Shown: positions 58,395-64,000 of the stretch, one piece after another
Position numbering within the stretch: position 1 is the first letter of the stretch
Layout: each line of letters begins with the position of its first letter
From: UBA10438 sp044238605
GTDB lineage: Bacteria; Bacteroidota; Ignavibacteria; Kapaibacteriales; Kapaibacteriaceae
NCBI GenBank assembly: GCA_044238605.1
Contig: JBIICY010000002.1
Coordinates: 1 to 64,000 of the forward strand
DNA length: 64,000 nt
Direction: 5' to 3'
The notes under the pieces: model-generated
Seen by the model: the letters and a program-made list of their open reading frames with translations, nothing else
Told to the model about the DNA's origin: nothing
Databases searched by the model: none
Program-made: the position numbers and the translations under genes

Positions 58395-60575
58395 ATGGAA
58401 ACAACTCTTCATGAACAGGATTTCGAGAAGGGGTCTCGAGAGCTTGTTCGGTACGACAACGCCATCGTAAAAATGTTTGCGGTAGCAGCATTAGGATGGG
58501 GAATCATTGGGTTCCTTGTCGGACTTATCGTTGCCATCAAGCTCTATGTTCCAGAGTTTCTTGGCGGCATCGACGTTCTCAGCTACGGCCGCCTGCGTCC
58601 GCTGCATACCAATGCTGTGATCTTTGCTTTCGCTGGTAATGCAATCTTTGTCGGAGTGTATTACTCGCTCCAGCGACTATGCAAGGCCAGGATGTTCAGC
58701 GATCTACTGAGCAAGATTCATTTCTGGGGATGGCAGACGATCATCGTAAGTGCTGCGCTTACACTACCGCTTGGCATCACAACTAGTAAAGAGTACGCCG
58801 AACTGGAATGGCCGATAGACCTTGCCATTACATTGGTATGGGTTGTTTTCGGCTGGAACATGATCGGTACCATCATGCGTCGTAAAGAACGGCACATGTA
58901 CGTTGCAATCTGGTTTTACCTGGCAACCTTTCTCACTGTAGCACTGCTGCACGTTGTGAACTCTCTCGCATTGCCGGTGCACCTTCTAAAGAGCTACTCC
59001 ATGTATGCTGGTGTGCAGGACGCGCTCGTACAATGGTGGTATGGGCACAATGCCGTGGCGTTCTTTCTGACAACCCCGTTCCTGGGAATCATGTATTACT
59101 TCATCCCAAAGGCCTCGGGACGCCCCGTGTTTTCGTACCGTCTATCGATCGTGCACTTTTGGGCCCTCATCTTTCTATACATATGGGCTGGACCGCACCA
59201 CCTTCTTTATACCGCCCTTCCAGACTGGGCTCAGTCGCTTGGTGCCGTCTTTAGTGTTATGCTTATAGCTCCGTCATGGGGCGGCATGGTAAACGGACTT
59301 CTTACGCTGCGCGGTGCCTGGGATAAGGTACGCGTTGATCCTGTTCTAAAGTTCTTTGTTGTTGGCATCACAGCATATGGGATGTCAACATTCGAGGGCC
59401 CCATGATGTCACTCAAGAACATCAACGCTCTAACGCATTACACCGACTACATCATTGCTCACGTGCATCTGGGCGCACTCCTCTGGAACGGCGGCTTGAC
59501 GTTTGCAATGCTCTACTATATCATTCCGCGGATCTACCGCACAAAACTGTACTCTGTTTCGCTTGCAAACTGGCATTTCTGGCTGATGACACTAGGTGTT
59601 GTTATCTATGTGATCCCAATGTACTGGGGAGGCATCACACAGGCGCTGATGTGGAAGCAGTTTCTACCAGATAACACCCTTCAGTACAACAACTTCCTTG
59701 AGACCGTTACGCAGCTCATTCCAATGTACGTGATGAGGTCTATCGGCGGAACGCTCTATCTGATCGGTGCATGTGTTGGGGTATGGAACCTCTACAAAAC
59801 AGCAAAGAGCGGCAATCTGCTCGCAGATGAAGAAGTATACGTTGTTAACCAAATGCGTGTACAGACTGCCCCATCTACTGCACACAAGGAATACTGGCAC
59901 CGCGTGCTCGAGGGCAAGCCGCTACGCTTTTCACTGTATACCATTGCGGCTGTGCTGATCGGGGGAGTTGTGGAGTTTATACCTACGGCTCTCGTAGAAT
60001 CAAACATTCCAACCATTGCCACAGTTACGCCATATACGCCCCTTGAACTAGAAGGCCGAGATATCTATATCAGAGAGGGTTGCTATACGTGTCATTCACA
60101 GATGATACGTCCGTTTCGCAGTGAAACTGCCCGCTACGGCGACTATTCGAAGCCAGGTGAGTTTGTCTATGACAGGCCTTTCCAGTGGGGATCTAAGCGC
60201 ACAGGACCAGACCTTCATCGCGAGGGCGGTAAGCGCCCGAACGCATGGCACTGGAAGCATATGGAGAACCCGCGGTCAACCTCACCAAACTCAATCATGC
60301 CAGCCTATCCATGGCTCTACACAACAATGCTTGACACAAAGCATACCGAAGGGAAAATTCTTACGCTGCAGAAGCTTGGGGTTCCATATCCAGAAGGGTT
60401 CGCCGGTAGGGCCGTGGCTGATCTACGTGAGCAGGCAAAGCAGGTAGCTGCAGGCGTTGAAGAAGGGGGCATTCGAGGTGTGCAGCCGGAGCAGGAGATT
60501 GTGGCATTGATTGCCTATCTCCAACGACTAGGGACTGATATCAAGAAGACTGCACCATCAACATCAATGAAGTGA
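58395..60575 (+). CDS. ccoNO: cbb3-type cytochrome c oxidase, fused subunits I and II
   Basis: A 726-residue fusion of CcoN (about 1-480) and CcoO (about 510-726). The CcoN part has about 12 helices with the haem and CuB ligands in LHTNAVIFAFAGNA, WWYGHNAVAFF, the WAGPHHLLYT pair and IIAHVHLGALLWNGG. The CcoO part starts with a transmembrane helix and has one c-type haem at CYTCH (563-567) with a distal Met in the MPAYPWL loop. The enzyme reduces O2 to water with high affinity and pumps protons. ATG 58395 has an AAGGGG site. CcoN and CcoO are separate proteins in proteobacteria, and the fusion is the Bacteroidota form. Confidence 0.96.
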   Translation: METTLHEQDFEKGSRELVRYDNAIVKMFAVAALGWGIIGFLVGLIVAIKLYVPEFLGGIDVLSYGRLRPLHTNAVIFAFAGNAIFVGVYYSLQRLCKARMFSDLLSKIHFWGWQTIIVSAALTLPLGITTSKEYAELEWPIDLAITLVWVVFGWNMIGTIMRRKERHMYVAIWFYLATFLTVALLHVVNSLALPVHLLKSYSMYAGVQDALVQWWYGHNAVAFFLTTPFLGIMYYFIPKASGRPVFSYRLSIVHFWALIFLYIWAGPHHLLYTALPDWAQSLGAVFSVMLIAPSWGGMVNGLLTLRGAWDKVRVDPVLKFFVVGITAYGMSTFEGPMMSLKNINALTHYTDYIIAHVHLGALLWNGGLTFAMLYYIIPRIYRTKLYSVSLANWHFWLMTLGVVIYVIPMYWGGITQALMWKQFLPDNTLQYNNFLETVTQLIPMYVMRSIGGTLYLIGACVGVWNLYKTAKSGNLLADEEVYVVNQMRVQTAPSTAHKEYWHRVLEGKPLRFSLYTIAAVLIGGVVEFIPTALVESNIPTIATVTPYTPLELEGRDIYIREGCYTCHSQMIRPFRSETARYGDYSKPGEFVYDRPFQWGSKRTGPDLHREGGKRPNAWHWKHMENPRSTSPNSIMPAYPWLYTTMLDTKHTEGKILTLQKLGVPYPEGFAGRAVADLREQAKQVAAGVEEGGIRGVQPEQEIVALIAYLQRLGTDIKKTAPSTSMK

Positions 60576-60583
60576 GGTAGAAC

Positions 60584-60790
60584 ATGTACAAGAATATTCT
60601 TTCAAGTATTCCTGGTATTGAGCTGTATCCAATTCTAGCGCTCGTGCTCTTCTTTGGTTTCTTTAGCGCATTGATCTACTGGTTCTTTGTTGTGGACAAG
60701 CAGCGGATGACCACGTTATCTGCGGGAATTCTCGAGGAAGATATGCCGGCCACTTCATCGCATCTTCACCATCCAATTGAAGGGGAATGA
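60584..60790 (+). CDS. ccoQ: cbb3 oxidase CcoQ-like small subunit
   Basis: A 68-residue protein with one transmembrane helix (IELYPILALVLFFGFFSALIYW-like, about 11-34) and a short hydrophilic tail ending HHPIEGE. Position between ccoNO and ccoP, eight bases after the former and overlapping the latter by four, identifies it as the CcoQ/FixQ subunit that stabilises the oxidase. Similarity to proteobacterial CcoQ is only general. Confidence 0.8.
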   Translation: MYKNILSSIPGIELYPILALVLFFGFFSALIYWFFVVDKQRMTTLSAGILEEDMPATSSHLHHPIEGE

Positions 60791-61395
60791 CCATGAGTGA
60801 CGAATCAAAAGATAAGCTCCTTGATCACGAAGCAGATGGTATTCGTGAGTTTGACAACAACCTCCCCAAATGGTGGCTGTACGGATTTTACATTACGATA
60901 GTGCTTGCCTGTATCTACATGTACTACTATCATGTTCATACGGGTTCTGATTGGAATGTTCTCTGGTACGGTGCACGAGGATCGGCCCAGGAGTATTCAG
61001 CTGAAATGGATGCGGCCGCGGCGAAGTTGGCAAGCGCGCCCAAGGGCCCAGAAGTGAAGATGGTGTTCCTTTCGGACAAAGAATCTCTGGAAGAGGGTAA
61101 GGAGATATTCAATGGTGATGCCAACCTATGCTATACGTGTCATCGCGCTGACCTAGGCGGAGAGGTAGGTCCTAACCTTACGGATGAATTCTGGCTGCAT
61201 GGATGCAGTCTGGAGGACGTGATCAAGAGCATTCGATCTGGCTATCCAGAAAAGGGTATGATGGAGTACGGAAGCGGTGCCAAGCTTGATGACAAGAAAC
61301 TGCTTCAGGTGGCGTCGTACATCATTTCAATGCGGGGAACTAATCCTTCCAATCCGAAGCCTATCGAAGAAGGACGCGACGTTCAATGTCAGTGA
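60787..61395 (+). CDS. ccoP: cbb3 oxidase subunit III, mono-haem CcoP
   Basis: A 202-residue membrane-anchored cytochrome c. The N-terminal acidic segment and GIREFDNNLPKWWLYGFYITI lead into one transmembrane helix, as in CcoP. The periplasmic part holds a single CYTCH (about 115-119) and a distal Met in MMEYGSG. Proteobacterial CcoP has two haems, so this is the short mono-haem form. A second in-frame ATG two codons later (60793) is equally plausible as the start. The 3' end overlaps ccoG by ten bases. Confidence 0.93.
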   Translation: MTMSDESKDKLLDHEADGIREFDNNLPKWWLYGFYITIVLACIYMYYYHVHTGSDWNVLWYGARGSAQEYSAEMDAAAAKLASAPKGPEVKMVFLSDKESLEEGKEIFNGDANLCYTCHRADLGGEVGPNLTDEFWLHGCSLEDVIKSIRSGYPEKGMMEYGSGAKLDDKKLLQVASYIISMRGTNPSNPKPIEEGRDVQCQ

Positions 61396-62840
61396 TTGAC
61401 GTATCAGAGGTGGAGGATCATGAGCGCTTTCGGGCCGAGCTCGCTAGCATACAGCCCGATGGCCGCAGGCGGTGGATCTATGCCCGAAAGCCTCGAGGAA
61501 CGTTTACGCGCTGGCGTGAAGTGGTAAGCGCGCTCTTGGTGACGTTCATGTTTGCGGCACCATTTGTGAAAGTTAACGGACACCAGTTCCTTCTTCTTAA
61601 CATCATTGAACGCCAGTTTGTGCTATTCGGCATGCCATTCTGGCCGAATGATTTCTATCTGGTAGCCGTATTGTTCCTCACGGGAATCGTTTCCTTTGTT
61701 GTAATAACAGCCAGTATCGGGAGAATATGGTGCGGTTGGCTATGCCCGCAGACGGTCTTTATGGAAATGATCTTTCGCAGAATAGAATGGGCAATCAATG
61801 GCGGACCAGTAGAGCAGGCGAAACGAGCGAGCGGTCCATGGAATGCAGTCCGAGTATGGCGCACATTATTGACAGTATCTGTATTCTTTGTGATCAGTTT
61901 TGCCATCGCAAACGTGTTTCTATCCTATGTGCTCTCAAGCGACACATTACTGCGGTATGTAAAGGATGGGCCCATGGCGCATATCGAGCTCTTTGGTGGA
62001 CTCGTGTTCTTTACGATCGTGTTCTTTCTTGTCTTCTACAGATTCCGCGAACAGGCCTGCCTGATTGCATGTCCGTATGGACGCTACATGTCTGCCCTGG
62101 TCGATGAAAACACAGTCGCTGTTACTTATGACTACAAAAGGGGCGAACAACGTGCCAAGTGGACCAAGGACGACGCGGCTGCGCAGAAGTTTGCTCTGGT
62201 CAATGGCGAGACAATAGTGCGGTCTGGTGAAAAGGGAGACTGCGTTGATTGTCACCAATGCGTAACGGTATGCCCAACTGGTATCGACATTCGCAACGGT
62301 ATACAACTCGAATGCGTTAACTGCACGGCATGCATCGACGCCTGTGATAATGTGATGCAGAAGGTTGGTTTGGATAAAGGCCTGATACGGTACACAAGTT
62401 TGAGTTCGGTCGAATCTGGAACCAAACAATCATTCTTTACGCGTCGCATTGTTGCCTATTTGATCGTATGGCTTGTTCTCATGTCGGTAGTGGTTACGCT
62501 TTTTGCATTTCGTAAAGATCTGGATGTGGTCGTACTCCGTCAGGAAGGCACTACCTGGGTATCCACGGCCGGCGGAGTTATAAACTTTTACCAGCTCCAG
62601 CTCATCAACAAGGGACAGAGAGATGTTTCATATTCGGTTCGTGTTGCTGCACCCGCGGGATATGCAATCAAACAGCTTGGCATGCCGGGCAAAGTTGAGT
62701 CGATGCAAATCTTAAAGGGGCGCTTTATCCTGCGACGAAGTGCGAAGTCTGCCCAGACATCGCAGGAGACTATTACACTCCGGATAGACTACGGAGACGG
62801 ACAGCATCAACATGTAACAACATCCTTTTTAGCCCCGTAA
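61386..62840 (+). CDS. ccoG: cbb3 oxidase accessory protein CcoG (FixG/RdxA)
   Basis: A 484-residue membrane iron-sulfur protein. Features are an early GRIWCGWLCPQTVFMEM with Cys ligands, five or so hydrophobic helices, the two ferredoxin-type clusters CVDCHQCVTVCPTG and CVNCTACIDACDN (about 285-325) and a C-terminal periplasmic Ig-like domain (FYQLQLINKGQRDVSYSV). CcoG is a cupric reductase that supplies Cu(I) during oxidase assembly, working with the CcoI-type pump. It overlaps ccoP by ten bases. Confidence 0.95.
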   Translation: MSVIDVSEVEDHERFRAELASIQPDGRRRWIYARKPRGTFTRWREVVSALLVTFMFAAPFVKVNGHQFLLLNIIERQFVLFGMPFWPNDFYLVAVLFLTGIVSFVVITASIGRIWCGWLCPQTVFMEMIFRRIEWAINGGPVEQAKRASGPWNAVRVWRTLLTVSVFFVISFAIANVFLSYVLSSDTLLRYVKDGPMAHIELFGGLVFFTIVFFLVFYRFREQACLIACPYGRYMSALVDENTVAVTYDYKRGEQRAKWTKDDAAAQKFALVNGETIVRSGEKGDCVDCHQCVTVCPTGIDIRNGIQLECVNCTACIDACDNVMQKVGLDKGLIRYTSLSSVESGTKQSFFTRRIVAYLIVWLVLMSVVVTLFAFRKDLDVVVLRQEGTTWVSTAGGVINFYQLQLINKGQRDVSYSVRVAAPAGYAIKQLGMPGKVESMQILKGRFILRRSAKSAQTSQETITLRIDYGDGQHQHVTTSFLAP

Positions 62841-62853
62841 CCGAGGAGTCGAG

Positions 62854-63294
62854 ATGAAGATTTCATGGGGAACATCAATAACCATTGTCTACACAGCATT
62901 TGCGCTAGCAACGCTGGGCTTTGTTGGCTTTGCAATGACGCAACGAGTTGATTTGGTCAGTGCAGAGTATTACGAAGAAGCCCTGCGGTACGATATCATG
63001 CAGCAGGCACGTGCTGGTGCATATATGCGCAACATTGCTGTGTCTGCTATCGATGGAAGTCTCCGGCTTACCAACGTAGGCGTGGCAGATACTTCTGTTG
63101 TGGTTGACATCAGTTTGAAGAGAGCGCAGAATCCAGCGATGGATCGGGCATATCGTGTTCGGCTTGCAAGCGTTGCTATCGATGGGGTGTCGACAAGGCA
63201 GTTGGAACGTGGACTCTGGGACGTGCGTGTGTCGTGGACGCAGGGTCAAAAGCTGTTTCAAATTGATACCGTTATTGTTCTCTCAGAGTTATGA
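62854..63294 (+). CDS. ccoH: FixH/CcoH-family protein
   Basis: A 146-residue membrane protein with one N-terminal helix (about 8-29), the family pattern QRVDLVSAEYYEEALRYD and a periplasmic beta domain (RLTNVGVADTSVVVDISL, ERGLWDVRVSW). CcoH/FixH helps form and keep the cbb3 complex. GAGGAGTC precedes ATG 62854. The stop overlaps the next start (ATGA). Confidence 0.88.
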   Translation: MKISWGTSITIVYTAFALATLGFVGFAMTQRVDLVSAEYYEEALRYDIMQQARAGAYMRNIAVSAIDGSLRLTNVGVADTSVVVDISLKRAQNPAMDRAYRVRLASVAIDGVSTRQLERGLWDVRVSWTQGQKLFQIDTVIVLSEL

Positions 63295-64000
63295 TTGAAT
63301 TGTTTGCTGGCTTACTTATGGGAATCGCTGGATCGCTCCATTGCATCGGGATGTGCGGTCCGTTGGTTGCCTTGTCAACACCGCAGGGATCTCGTGCACG
63401 GATGGCACAGACAGCAGCACGGTACCATCTGGGCCGAGTTGGTATGTACGTTATCATTGGGTTGTTCTTATCTGTTTCGCGCAATGCAGCGCAGATAGGT
63501 CACTATGCTTCGATCATTTCAATCACAGCCGGAGTAGGCATGATTGCAGTTGCATTGATCCAGCTGTTGTATCATCGAAGTATCCTTCCTGATGTTCTTA
63601 CACGACCGTTAACAAAAGTGGTTTTGCGCGGTGCGCGCACGCTAGCGTCATCGAGGCTTGGTGGGAGTCCTATCCTACGCGGAATGCTGAATGGACTGCT
63701 TCCCTGTGGATTGTCGGTTTCAGCATTTATCGCATCACTTACACTTCCAGCGCCATGGCAGGCTGTGCTGTTCCTTGCAGGTTTTGGAGTAGGTACGTCA
63801 CCAGGGCTGTGGGGCGCAACAGCTCTTGGAAGACTTGGAATGATGAAGATACTCGGCTCGCGCAGCGTAGCACCTCCGCTACTCGTGGTGGTATCAGGAC
63901 TCCTCGTCATGATACGTGGCCTTTCATTGGGTATTCCGTTGTTGTCTCCTGATATCAATCATGCACTCTTTCATAGTGTTCGTGGATGCTGCACTGGGCA
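63291..64000 (+). CDS. Sulfite exporter TauE/SafE-type membrane protein, cut by window edge
   Basis: An open frame of 236 residues runs from ATG 63291 to the right edge with no stop. It starts ELFAGLLMGIAGSLHCIGMCGPLVAL, where H-C-x-G-M-C-G is the signature of the UreH/YtgA-like branch of the TauE/SafE family. Further helices follow with GMLNGLLPCGL and LFLAGFGVGTSPGL. These proteins commonly end cbb3 clusters in Bacteroidota and are thought to handle copper or redox equivalents for assembly. The paired cysteines in the first helix and in LPCG support this. It overlaps ccoH by four bases. Confidence 0.85.
   Translation, partial: MIELFAGLLMGIAGSLHCIGMCGPLVALSTPQGSRARMAQTAARYHLGRVGMYVIIGLFLSVSRNAAQIGHYASIISITAGVGMIAVALIQLLYHRSILPDVLTRPLTKVVLRGARTLASSRLGGSPILRGMLNGLLPCGLSVSAFIASLTLPAPWQAVLFLAGFGVGTSPGLWGATALGRLGMMKILGSRSVAPPLLVVVSGLLVMIRGLSLGIPLLSPDINHALFHSVRGCCTG

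Overview
The window is a dense, roughly half-GC bacterial chromosome segment from the Bacteroidota/Chlorobiota (FCB) side of the tree. The best guess is a Kapabacteria- or Ignavibacteria-like lineage, inferred from gene content without any marker search. Supporting points are type IX secretion (T9SS) C-terminal sorting domains on secreted proteins, -7 boxes of the TAnnTTTG type with an upstream TTG, type III glutamine synthetase, the ileS-dksA-lspA gene order, OmpA/PD40 envelope proteins and a Bacteroidota-style cbb3 oxidase cluster with fused ccoN-ccoO. There is no rRNA or CRISPR array. Almost every base lies in or next to a gene, and no gene-free stretch exceeds 300 bases.

Layout. 1-600: the N-terminal part of a tyrosine recombinase runs off the left edge next to the 3' end of tRNA-Lys, so the left end is probably the border of an integrated element. 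672-15289: dxs, two paralogous outer-membrane proteins with two OmpA-like domains each, an amino-acid permease, a LysE exporter, a DUF1800/DUF1501 pair, tRNA-Leu and a PorZ-like T9SS propeller. 15308-20898: an overlapping minus-strand operon murI-dppB-dppC-holA-NTF2-PHP-ribH. 20945-28541: an orphan histidine kinase, ileS, a lysine/alanine-rich histone H1-like ORF, a DksA-like zinc-finger protein, lspA and an RluD-type pseudouridine synthase. 28527-36803: mtgA divergent from lrp-glnN, then topA, fur and speA. 36800-42894: a PorE-like OmpA protein and a giant T9SS cargo. 42901-51259: a minus-strand operon punA, lipoprotein, ribD, TPR protein, repeat protein, rqcH. 51318-55260: yicC, gmk and a fused alpha/beta dehydrogenase E1. 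55351-64000: an Rrf2 Fe-S regulator leading the cbb3 oxidase cluster ccoI-ccoS-ccoNO-ccoQ-ccoP-ccoG-ccoH-tauE/safE.

The organism appears to be a respiring, oxygen-using didermic bacterium that makes isoprenoids by the MEP route, exports proteins by T9SS and uses a high-affinity terminal oxidase under an Fe-S sensor. Three observations stand out. (1) A run of ten A residues ends the H1-like ORF exactly where a -1 shift would join it, through an otherwise unexplained basic stretch, to the DksA-like ORF. (2) At least seven genes have a TAnnTTTG box ending only 3-7 bases before the start codon, predicting leaderless mRNAs. (3) Two perfect palindromes, upstream of lrp/mtgA and of rrf2, sit directly on the -33 TTG of a recognisable promoter, which suggests simple repressor occlusion.
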